DNA of 5,880 bases, taken from Candidatus Peribacterales bacterium. GTDB lineage: Bacteria; Patescibacteriota; Gracilibacteria; Peribacterales; Peribacteraceae. The position numbers were made by a program, and so were the translations under genes. Under the pieces are notes generated by a model. It did not search any database and was not told the DNA's origin. It was given only the letters and a program-made list of their open reading frames with translations. Where the stretch lies: NCBI GenBank assembly GCA_020059985.1, contig JAGVCI010000039.1, positions 1 to 5,880 on the forward strand. The letters are read 5' to 3'. Below, piece by piece: positions 1-5,020 of this stretch (its first letter is position 1; each line of letters begins with the position of its first letter).

Positions 1-399
1 GACAACCTCAGTGAGGTACACATGGAGCCCCGGTCTTGGTTCCGTTTCAAACACCGTGGAGAAGAACAGCATGTCTGGGAGGTAGAGGACCTCTCCTCGT
101 GCGTACTCTTTGTCACCGACGAACTCTCCGATGAATCCTCCGCGCTGAGTTTCGCGTGCTTCCTGCGCTTTTTCCAGCCATTCATCGCGGAGTGCATGCA
201 CCTTCTCGATCATTCCTGCTTCATTTAAGAGCGGATCTTTCTGGATCTCCAGCTCTACCAAGCGACCAACTATTGTCTCTGCGTATCGTTCGGCAAAGAG
301 GGGATTCTCCAATCGATCGGAAAGCGAAATCATGCTCCCTCCACTGCAGGCTGTGAGGAAAAGAAGGGAAACGACGGATAGAGGAAGAGTGGTGCGCAT
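1..399 (-). CDS. Lipoprotein with probable DM13 domain, 3' part outside window
   Basis: The frame stays open from ATG at 399 down to base 1, giving 133 residues; the C-terminus lies outside the window. Residues 1-17 form a lipoprotein signal peptide: Arg2, a hydrophobic core, then the lipobox LTAC with Cys18 as the lipidated residue, so the protein should be anchored to a membrane on the outer face. Residues 24-85 are charged and probably helical. From about residue 88 the pattern changes to G-F-x-G-E-F, then A-R-G-E-V-L-Y-L (100-107) and P-G-L-H-V-Y-L (123-129). This resembles the opening strands and the GPDLHVYL-like signature of DM13 domains, extracytoplasmic domains of uncertain and possibly redox role; the match is from memory of the family. 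No Shine-Dalgarno site precedes the ATG, but a -10 ends nine bases upstream. The lipoprotein call is firm, the DM13 call moderate. Confidence 0.8.
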   Translation of the reverse strand, partial: MRTTLPLSVVSLLFLTACSGGSMISLSDRLENPLFAERYAETIVGRLVELEIQKDPLLNEAGMIEKVHALRDEWLEKAQEARETQRGGFIGEFVGDKEYARGEVLYLPDMLFFSTVFETEPRPGLHVYLTEVV

Positions 400-408
400 A
401 GTGGGAGC

Positions 409-436
409 ATCATAAGCACAGGGCGAGCGTTTGCAA
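409..436 (-). promoter_or_regulatory. Sigma70-type promoter of the lipoprotein gene
   Basis: On the minus strand TTGCAA (436-431) and TATGAT (414-409) are separated by 16 bases. The -10 matches the consensus at five of six positions. It ends nine bases before the ATG at 399, so transcription would begin at or within a few bases of the start codon and leave no room for a ribosome binding site. It lets the lipoprotein gene be transcribed independently of the upstream 575-residue gene. Confidence 0.5.
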
Positions 437-456
437 TCGAACTCTGGGAGGATTTC

Positions 457-520
457 GAGGGAATCGAAGTAATCGAGGAATCCACCGATCCTCGATGTCG
501 TAGAAATCGTCGATTCCCTC
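457..520. repeat. Nested inverted repeat between two minus-strand genes
   Basis: The outer arms are GAGGGAATCGA (457-467) and TCGATTCCCTC (510-520), a perfect 11-base inverted repeat. Inside lies a second perfect pair, ATCGAGGA (472-479) and TCCTCGAT (489-496), around a nine-base loop. Together they fold as a long hairpin with an asymmetric interior loop on either strand. No T-run follows the stem on the minus strand, so it is not a typical intrinsic terminator for the gene ending at 539. It could be an mRNA 3' end or processing structure, a REP-like element, or a very short element with terminal inverted repeats; no target-site duplication flanks it. Confidence 0.65.
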
Positions 521-538
521 TGAATTGCTGTTTTAAAT

Positions 539-2266
539 CTAGTACGTTTCCCCGGCTTCTTCGAGGATCCGCAGGCATGCCTTGATGCGGTGGTGTTGGT
601 TTTTCACGATGTAGGAGTGCTGTGAGTAATCGACACCCTGCGGGATAAGTGTCGACCAGTATCGGAAGAGATGACAGTCCTCCTCCTCCATACGTGTGAC
701 GACTGCGCCATGCGCACCAGCTCCCATGTGGAGCACCTGTGGGGCATTAATACCGTTCCCCAAGCCAGCGCCCGCATACCCTCGGATGGACTTCTCTTTG
801 TATGTTGTGACATCGGAATTCTTCAACTTTCCATCGTCGCCGTCCTGAAGCGCTCTCTCTGTATCCTCCGTAGCTCGGTTCCGCAGCTTAATCTCTTTTT
901 CGTTGTCCAGAACCCTTCCACGCTCCTGGCACCAGACGCGGTTGTACATGAGCGACATCAGACAGCGCGCTTTTCCTCTCCTGATACTGTCGCGATAGAG
1001 CGGCTGGAGCACCATCGGCATGGCGGCGATCATGTCGTCGATCTCTGCGCGCGCGTCTTCCGGTGTTTGTGGTGGTCTCTCGCGCTTCCGCGGACGATTT
1101 TCCGTCATGTAGCGACGCATGGAGCGGAGTTTCTCTCTATCGGCCTCATCGAGGTCCATACTTTCGGCACGCTTCATCCGCACTTCCGCCTCGTCCCAAT
1201 CTTTCTGATCCAGTTCGTGGCGGATGCCGAGGAGATCGGGTGTTTCCTTCTGCACGTCGACAAACCTACGCTCTGCTTCATCCACGTAGGCGAGACGCTT
1301 ACTGTAGTGCCACTCGAGGAAGCTGGATTTGTTCACGAAGTGGAACCCGCGGGGCATTTCTTCTCCCTGCTGCTGCTTTTTTCTCTCGATCATGTCGAAG
1401 CGCCCGCTCACGACCGCCCAGTTGCCGATGAGTCCTTCGAGCGATTTGCTTCCGCTGCCATTCAGGAATTCCTCTATTTTGTCGCGCGATGCATTGCTCG
1501 AGAAGATTCGATCCAACCACACCCCCACTTTATTTTTGCTGATGTGCCCTTGGTGTGCCGCAGATTCCAGCCGTGCCTTTGCTTGTTTATAGAGGGGAGC
1601 ACGGCCAGTGTTGCGACTAAGCAGTGCGGCCCGAACTTGAGACACGAGGCCTACTCTTTTTTCGTAATGAGCATTTAAAAATGCCTCTTCATCTAAGAAG
1701 ATGTCGATTTCATCAACGTCATCTGCAGACAGTCCCTTCACACGTGGGTCGGACATCAATTGCCTTCTCTTATCTGCAATCTTGTTCCACCGTTCGATAT
1801 ACTCTAGCATTTTCTCATTGATGAATTTCTCTTTCTCCCACCAGTACGCATTGCTGGCCAGGAGACGATTTCGCCACCTCGTAATGTTTCCTTCTGTAAT
1901 GCATCTACTCGCACGTGCAGCTTGTATATGTTTCTCAAATTTACTCTCGAGCTCGCGAATTTTTCGTTCTGTCTCTGGAATATGCCTATCAAGATTTTCT
2001 TCCAGGTACTGCTCTCTTTTTCTTATCGAGGTCACACCACTTTTCTCAAAAGCTTCATCCGAAAGTCCCTCTCGCTCGTATATCGCAATGTCCCGTCCGG
2101 TGTACATCTTCGAGGAAGAAGCGAGCGCGTGCAGTTGTTGAATACATCGTGCGCGTAGGCTCTCGCACCGGCGAAACTCTTCCAAATCCCCAAATTCGCT
2201 CGCGCCATCATCACCCTCCGCGACCATACCACCTCGAGAATCCGCTGTTTTTACGTGCGGTGTCAT
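539..2266 (-). CDS. Orphan charged protein with ~120-residue internal repeats
   Basis: I do not recognise this 575-residue protein. It has no signal peptide or membrane segment and is very rich in Arg, Lys and Glu, so it is probably a soluble, mostly helical cytoplasmic protein. It contains a degenerate repeat. Lys-Arg pairs fall at 83-84, 203-204 and 323-324, exactly 120 apart. Around the second and third are FLNAHYEKR (196-204) and FLEWHYSKR (316-324). Between them WRNRLLASNA (131-140) matches WLDRIFSSNA (250-259), and each is preceded by an Ile eight residues before the Trp (123, 242). A basic proline-containing linker (391-402) leads to a C-terminal part with a Gly/Ala-rich stretch (496-520) and an aromatic/His-rich end (532-560). 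In-frame TAA lies 12 bases upstream of the ATG, so 2266 is almost the longest start; ATG at 2227 (Met14), with GAGG four bases before it, is the alternative. It is transcribed divergently from dcd. The composition and the uninterrupted frame support it over a 335-codon antisense frame. Confidence 0.85.
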   Translation of the reverse strand: MTPHVKTADSRGGMVAEGDDGASEFGDLEEFRRCESLRARCIQQLHALASSSKMYTGRDIAIYEREGLSDEAFEKSGVTSIRKREQYLEENLDRHIPETERKIRELESKFEKHIQAARASRCITEGNITRWRNRLLASNAYWWEKEKFINEKMLEYIERWNKIADKRRQLMSDPRVKGLSADDVDEIDIFLDEEAFLNAHYEKRVGLVSQVRAALLSRNTGRAPLYKQAKARLESAAHQGHISKNKVGVWLDRIFSSNASRDKIEEFLNGSGSKSLEGLIGNWAVVSGRFDMIERKKQQQGEEMPRGFHFVNKSSFLEWHYSKRLAYVDEAERRFVDVQKETPDLLGIRHELDQKDWDEAEVRMKRAESMDLDEADREKLRSMRRYMTENRPRKRERPPQTPEDARAEIDDMIAAMPMVLQPLYRDSIRRGKARCLMSLMYNRVWCQERGRVLDNEKEIKLRNRATEDTERALQDGDDGKLKNSDVTTYKEKSIRGYAGAGLGNGINAPQVLHMGAGAHGAVVTRMEEEDCHLFRYWSTLIPQGVDYSQHSYIVKNQHHRIKACLRILEEAGETY

Positions 2267-2275
2267 TGCCGGGTT

Positions 2276-2303
2276 AGCTTACGGATTCATACACCGTGTT
2301 CAA
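2276..2303 (-). promoter_or_regulatory. Probable promoter of the 575-residue orphan gene
   Basis: On the minus strand TTGAAC (2303-2298) lies 16 bases from TAAGCT (2281-2276). The -10 is weak overall but keeps the most conserved T, A and final T. It ends nine bases before the ATG at 2266, implying a leaderless or nearly leaderless mRNA. TATGAA (2291-2286) is an alternative -10 but has no good -35. Confidence 0.35.
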
Positions 2304-2343
2304 TGGTTTACCCCTCATTTTTCTGCTCTACTTACAGTGCGTG

Positions 2344-2370
2344 TTGACGACGTGGTATTCATGCTACTCT
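2344..2370 (+). promoter_or_regulatory. Probable promoter of dcd
   Basis: TTGACG (2344-2349) is a near-consensus -35. TACTCT (2365-2370) is directly preceded by TGC, making an extended -10, which can offset the short 15-base spacer. The hexamer ends eight bases before the dcd ATG. No Shine-Dalgarno sequence lies in between, so the transcript is predicted to be leaderless or nearly so. Confidence 0.4.
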
Positions 2371-2378
2371 GATCGCCT

Positions 2379-2972
2379 ATGATTCTTTCTGACCGAGACA
2401 TCAAAGCGGCAATTGCGAGTGGACGAGTGAGAGTGGAGTCCTCGCAACCCGAGCTTTTCCCGCACATCCACGCGTCCTCGATGGACTTCCGCTTAGGGAA
2501 CGTCTTCAAGCTCTACGAACACAGCAAATTTCCCGTGCTCGATCCACTCAAGCCTGAGTCGTTCGCTGGAAATATGCGCACGATCACGGTGCCGAATGGT
2601 GAAGCGTTCATTGTGCAGCCGGGAGAGTTCCTCCTCGGCGTCACGCAGGAGAAGATCACCCTTCCCGATGACATGGTCGCGCGTGTGGAGGGTCGTAGTT
2701 CCCTCGGTCGTCTCGGAATCATCGTCCACTCGACTGCAGGGTTCGTGGACCCAGGCTTCGCGGGCACCATCACACTCGAGATCAGTAATTTGAATCGTCT
2801 TCCAGTCGCGCTCTACCCCGGTATGCGCATCTGTCAGATCGCGTTCGAGCAGATGACCTCTGCAGCGGAAACTCCGTACGATCAAAAGCCGTTCTCCAAG
2901 TACCAGGGACAAGTGCTCCCGGAGGAGAGCAGGCTCGCGAACGATCCAGAGTTCGCCAAACAACGATCGTGA
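2379..2972 (+). CDS. dcd: dCTP deaminase, possibly bifunctional (dCTP to dUMP)
   Basis: This 197-residue trimeric-type dCTP deaminase acts in the cytoplasm in pyrimidine deoxynucleotide supply for thymidylate. The length is close to the usual 190 or so. Visible marks are the N-terminal ILSDRDI, the nucleotide-binding RSSLGR (106-111), HSTAGFVDPGF (117-127), the catalytic glutamate in TLEISN (Glu134), PGMRICQ (148-154) and the C-terminal KYQGQ (174-178). The segment HSTAG-[IV]-D plus KYQGQ resembles, from memory, the M. tuberculosis enzyme, which also hydrolyses the triphosphate to give dUMP. The monofunctional E. coli enzyme has HSTAHRIDPGW there. Bifunctionality is therefore plausible but inferred. 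It is divergent from the orphan gene and is followed by its own inverted repeat, so it is probably a single-gene transcript. The start ATG lacks a Shine-Dalgarno site but fits the family N-terminus exactly. Confidence 0.96.
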   Translation: MILSDRDIKAAIASGRVRVESSQPELFPHIHASSMDFRLGNVFKLYEHSKFPVLDPLKPESFAGNMRTITVPNGEAFIVQPGEFLLGVTQEKITLPDDMVARVEGRSSLGRLGIIVHSTAGFVDPGFAGTITLEISNLNRLPVALYPGMRICQIAFEQMTSAAETPYDQKPFSKYQGQVLPEESRLANDPEFAKQRS

Positions 2973-3030
2973 GTAGGTTGTAGTTGGCTGTAAGCAGAAA
3001 GCGTGTAGATCTACCTACTCCTTATTTTGC
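2971..3030 (+). terminator. Possible terminator-like inverted repeat after dcd
   Basis: GAGTAGGT (2971-2978) begins inside the dcd stop codon and is perfectly complementary to ACCTACTC (3013-3020). The 34-base loop can form a small inner hairpin (CTG-TAAG-CAG, 2988-2997). The second arm is followed by CTTATTTTGC, a modest T-rich stretch. The long loop and broken T-run make this a weaker terminator than the one at 4516. Confidence 0.35.
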
Positions 3031-3076
3031 CCTTCCGGCAGAGCGCATCCCGATGGTGCTCCCAACCTTTGGACCC

Positions 3077-3104
3077 TTGACTTTTGGCTTTCTTCTGCTA
3101 TAAA
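3077..3104 (+). promoter_or_regulatory. Strong extended -10 promoter of the antiporter gene
   Basis: TTGACT (3077-3082) and TATAAA (3099-3104) each match the consensus at five of six positions and are 16 bases apart. TGC directly before the -10 adds the extended element. It is the best promoter in the window. It predicts a start near 3111 and a leader of about 90 bases before the ATG at 3201. The 104 bases between dcd and this promoter hold only the inverted repeat described separately. Confidence 0.75.
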
Positions 3105-3109
3105 TCCGC

Positions 3110-3189
3110 TCCTCTCTGGCCCTGAAGCTTGGGAGGATTCGGTCTTTGGAACCGTCGGCTTTTAAGGGTATTCAAACCTTTTTTCAAAC
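3110..3189 (+). promoter_or_regulatory. Foldable 5' leader of the antiporter gene, possible attenuator
   Basis: Three local stems can be drawn in the predicted leader. The first pairs TCCT (3110-3113) and CCC (3120-3122) with GGGAGGA (3131-3137), with six bases bulged on the left. The second is CGGT/ACCG (3140-3143 with 3151-3154). The third is AAGGGT/ACCTTT (3164-3169 with 3176-3181, one G-U pair) with loop ATTCAA, directly continued by T's so that the T-run spans 3179-3184. The third looks like a weak intrinsic terminator placed just before the ribosome binding site, the layout of transcriptional attenuation. I could not match it to a riboswitch class I know well, including the fluoride class. 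Confidence 0.35.
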
Positions 3190-3196
3190 GGAGGTG
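3190..3196 (+). promoter_or_regulatory. Shine-Dalgarno site that sets the antiporter start
   Basis: GGAGGTG ends four bases before ATG 3201, and its GGAGG core ends six bases before it. It is the only strong Shine-Dalgarno site in front of a gene in the window. It rules out the longer in-frame start TTG at 3129, which would add 24 basic, poorly hydrophobic residues. Confidence 0.85.
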
Positions 3197-3200
3197 CGTG

Positions 3201-4496
3201 ATGTTGTCGGTTGAACATATTGGAACGATTCTCTTTGCAATTGCGGTGCTCCACACGTTCAGTGTGGGGAGATTCCGGGCGCTGTCCCACCGTTTTCGTC
3301 ACGGATCGGTGGGAGAGAACGTTTGTCATTTGCTAGGGGAAGTCGAAGTGGTATTCCTGCTTTGGGCGGGAATTCTCTTCGTCGCCCTCATCGCGATGAC
3401 GGGATGGCATGGAGCCATTCACTACATCGAGGATCGGAATTACACGGAGCCGAAATTTGTGCTTGCCATCATGGCAACGGCAGCAACGCTCCCGATTATT
3501 CACCTGGTCGATCGACTGATCCGGTGGATGTCCTACTGTTTGCCGCTTCCACGGACACAAGCATTCTTCGTGTCCGCGATGGCATTCGGTCCTCTCATGG
3601 GATCGTTCGTCACCGAACCCGCGGCGATGACTGTCTTGGCGTTTGTGCTCAAGCGTCAATTCTTCGACCGGGAGATTTCCCGGCCGTTCAAGTACGCCAT
3701 CCTCGGGACGTTGTTCGTCAACGTCTCGATCGGCGGCGTGCTGACGAACTTCGCGGCGCCACCAGTCCTCATGGTGGCGCACACCTGGGAATGGAGCTCC
3801 GGGTACATGGCCACTCATTTCGGATGGAAAGCGGCGATCGCCTGCGCGATCAACGCTGCCCTTCTGCTCATCATGTTCTGGAAGGAACTGGCGGGCATGC
3901 CGCTGCTGTCCGATAGCGACAAGCACGGGAAGGGCGCGGCGCGGATGTCGCCACCATGGTGGGTGACGATCGTCCATGTGGTGACGTTGGGGCTCATCGT
4001 AGCAACAGCGCACCACCCCGAAGTGTTCTTCGGGATCTTCGTCTTCTTCATCGGCTTCTGTTTCGCCACGCGCGAGTATCAGGAACCGTTGAAACTCCGG
4101 GATGCTCTCCTTGTTGGAGGGTTCCTGGCGGGACTCGTAACTTTGGGTGGCCTCCAGAATTGGTGGCTGCAACCGCTGATCGCATCTCTCGGAGAGCTTC
4201 CGCTCTTCCTGGGATGCACCGCCCTCACGGCGGTCACCGACAATGCGGCTCTCACATACCTGGGTTCCCAGGTCGAGGGCCTCTCGGAGAGTATGAAATA
4301 CGCTCTGGTTGCCGGAGCGGTCACGGGCGGCGGCCTGACAGTCATCGCCAACGCCCCAAATCCGGCGGGCTATTCTATCTTGAACCCCTCGTTTACGAAT
4401 GGTGGGAAAAAAGATGGGATCAGCCCGCTTGGGCTCCTCGCTGGAGCGGCACTGCCCACGCTCGTCGCGGGGCTATGTTTATGGTTTTTACCCTAG
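3201..4496 (+). CDS. Putative Na+/H+ antiporter (PF07399-like), membrane protein
   Basis: This 431-residue polytopic inner-membrane protein probably has ten or more membrane segments. I place it with the bacterial putative Na+/H+ antiporters of the PF07399 type in the ion transporter superfamily, from remembered resemblance. Marks are LHTFSVGRF (17-25), GEVEVVFLLWAG (46-57), GPLMGSFVTEPAAM (130-143), LTNFAAPP (181-188), the conserved TAVTDNAALTYLGS (343-356) and NAPNPAG (384-390). The two Asn/Asp/Pro-rich re-entrant-like segments near the two ends of the protein are typical of ion transporters of this superfamily. A cytoplasmic-type charged loop lies around 228-250. Transport of Na+ is an expectation, not shown. 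The gene has its own strong promoter, a long leader and a hairpin terminator, so it is a single-gene unit. The convergent neighbour ends 30 bases downstream. A 279-codon antisense frame inside it is a shadow. Confidence 0.85.
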   Translation: MLSVEHIGTILFAIAVLHTFSVGRFRALSHRFRHGSVGENVCHLLGEVEVVFLLWAGILFVALIAMTGWHGAIHYIEDRNYTEPKFVLAIMATAATLPIIHLVDRLIRWMSYCLPLPRTQAFFVSAMAFGPLMGSFVTEPAAMTVLAFVLKRQFFDREISRPFKYAILGTLFVNVSIGGVLTNFAAPPVLMVAHTWEWSSGYMATHFGWKAAIACAINAALLLIMFWKELAGMPLLSDSDKHGKGAARMSPPWWVTIVHVVTLGLIVATAHHPEVFFGIFVFFIGFCFATREYQEPLKLRDALLVGGFLAGLVTLGGLQNWWLQPLIASLGELPLFLGCTALTAVTDNAALTYLGSQVEGLSESMKYALVAGAVTGGGLTVIANAPNPAGYSILNPSFTNGGKKDGISPLGLLAGAALPTLVAGLCLWFLP

Positions 4497-4515
4497 AAGC
4501 CGATCAAAGGCATCC

Positions 4516-4550
4516 GCCGCAGCACGTCACGTACGTGTTGCGGCATTTTT
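4516..4550 (+). terminator. Strong intrinsic terminator of the antiporter gene
   Basis: GCCGCAGCACGT (4516-4527) pairs with ACGTGTTGCGGC (4533-4544) in a 12-pair GC-rich stem with one G-U pair and a five-base loop, followed by A and five T's (4546-4550). It lies 19 bases after the antiporter stop. On the minus strand no T-run follows the stem, so it should work mainly in the plus direction, although its stem is also the end of the convergent gene. Confidence 0.9.
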
Positions 4551-4784
4551 GTTGTCTCCATTTTTTTTGGTCTGTGGCGTTTTTTTGCCGAGCATTCTTT
4601 CTCCGAGCGGCCGCACATGGTCCCGCCAAATGAATCCCCATCCAAGCATTTCAAGACCAATGATCGCGAGCCACGCTCCGGGGGTAAGAGGAGTTACGAG
4701 AGCGAAGAGGCCGAAAAGTACGAGGAAAGCTCCGACGATTTTCTTGAGGATTGAGAAAACTTTATGATGTTTCGTTGGTAGCAT
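4527..4784 (-). CDS. Small two-helix membrane protein, PGPGW-like
   Basis: This protein of 85 residues has a short basic N-terminus (K5-K15), two hydrophobic segments (about 16-31 and 36-52) joined by the tight turn P32-L-T-P-G-A-W38, and a basic, Lys/Asn-rich tail (55-85). The hairpin with a Pro-Gly-Trp turn resembles the small PGPGW-type putative membrane proteins, whose function is unknown. Here the turn reads TPGAW, so the assignment is moderate. The final codons (Ala-Ala-Thr-Arg-Thr-stop) are written by the right arm and loop of the antiporter terminator. The tail is encoded through runs of eight and seven A's on the coding strand (4568-4561 and 4586-4580), sites prone to slippage. No Shine-Dalgarno site precedes the ATG; a -10 (TACACT) ends eight bases upstream. 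Confidence 0.75.
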   Translation of the reverse strand: MLPTKHHKVFSILKKIVGAFLVLFGLFALVTPLTPGAWLAIIGLEMLGWGFIWRDHVRPLGERMLGKKTPQTKKNGDNKNAATRT

Positions 4785-4792
4785 CGAAGAGC

Positions 4793-4805
4793 AGTGTAGT
4801 ACACT
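4793..4805. promoter_or_regulatory. Palindromic -10, possible bidirectional promoter
   Basis: AGTGTAGTACACT is a perfect palindrome around G4799. It presents TACACT on the plus strand (4800-4805), 25 bases before tRNA-Val, and TACACT on the minus strand (4798-4793), eight bases before the ATG of the small membrane protein. No convincing -35 is seen for either direction; TTGGTA (4775-4780) is the nearest on the plus strand but needs a 19-base spacer. It could instead be an operator. Confidence 0.4.
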
Positions 4806-4830
4806 TTCGTTCCGATCGATCGTAAATAAT

Positions 4831-4907
4831 GGACGATTAGCTCAGCTGGTTAGAGCGTACGGTTCACATCCGTAAGGTCACTGGTTCGAATCCAGTATCG
4901 TCCACCA
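4831..4907 (+). tRNA. tRNA-Val, anticodon CAC
   Basis: The cloverleaf is complete. The acceptor stem is GGACGAT (4831-4837) with ATCGTCC (4897-4903). The D arm is GCTC...GAGC. The anticodon stem is TACGG/CCGTA (4858-4862 with 4870-4874) and the loop TTCACAT places anticodon CAC at 4865-4867, reading GUG valine codons. The T arm is ACTGG-TTCGAAT-CCAGT. The discriminator is A4904, and CCA is encoded at 4905-4907. The T-rich stretch at 4913-4920 just downstream may help end the transcript. Confidence 0.97.
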
Positions 4908-4966
4908 GTTCCATCTTTTTCTCGTGTTCTCTGTCGTCCAAAGTGGAAGTTACGACGAAGGAACGA

Positions 4967-4995
4967 TTGCCAAAGAAAAACCACGTCACTATGAT
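4967..4995 (+). promoter_or_regulatory. Probable promoter of the CPA2 antiporter
   Basis: TTGCCA (4967-4972) and TATGAT (4990-4995) are each five-of-six matches, with the ideal 17-base spacer. Transcription would begin near 5002. The -10 overlaps the most upstream in-frame ATGs (4991, 4994), so those codons would not be in this transcript and translation would begin at ATG 5021. Apart from this promoter, nothing else is evident between the tRNA and the gene. Confidence 0.55.
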
Positions 4996-5020
4996 GCACA
5001 CCAATATTTTCCCGCTTCTT

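Noticed and set aside
330..578. 82-codon minus-strand frame overlapping both left-hand genes
   Set aside because: It spans the inverted repeat and the lipoprotein promoter and overlaps the lipobox-encoding frame; its product is low-complexity and has no Shine-Dalgarno site.
671..1678. 335-codon plus-strand open frame
   Set aside because: It lies antisense within the 575-residue gene. Its product is rich in Cys and His with no domain pattern, and the minus frame is longer, with internal protein repeats.
2493..2963. 156-codon minus-strand open frame over dcd
   Set aside because: It is the shadow of the clearly conserved dCTP deaminase.
3110..3189. Fluoride riboswitch in the antiporter leader
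   Set aside because: The GATGG...TTCGCC core expected for that class is absent.
3129..3200. N-terminal extension of the antiporter from TTG 3129
   Set aside because: The extension is basic and unlike a transporter N-terminus, while GGAGG sits six bases before ATG 3201.
3333..4172. 279-codon minus-strand open frame
   Set aside because: It is antisense to the conserved antiporter and its Arg/His/Glu-rich product is the usual complement of a hydrophobic coding strand.
3956..4633. 225-codon plus-strand frame running past the antiporter stop
   Set aside because: Most of it overlaps the antiporter in another frame, it crosses a strong terminator, and its product has no membrane or domain pattern.
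4831..4907. tRNA-Val as an integration site for a mobile element
   Set aside because: No integrase gene and no repeat of the tRNA 3' end is seen in the window.
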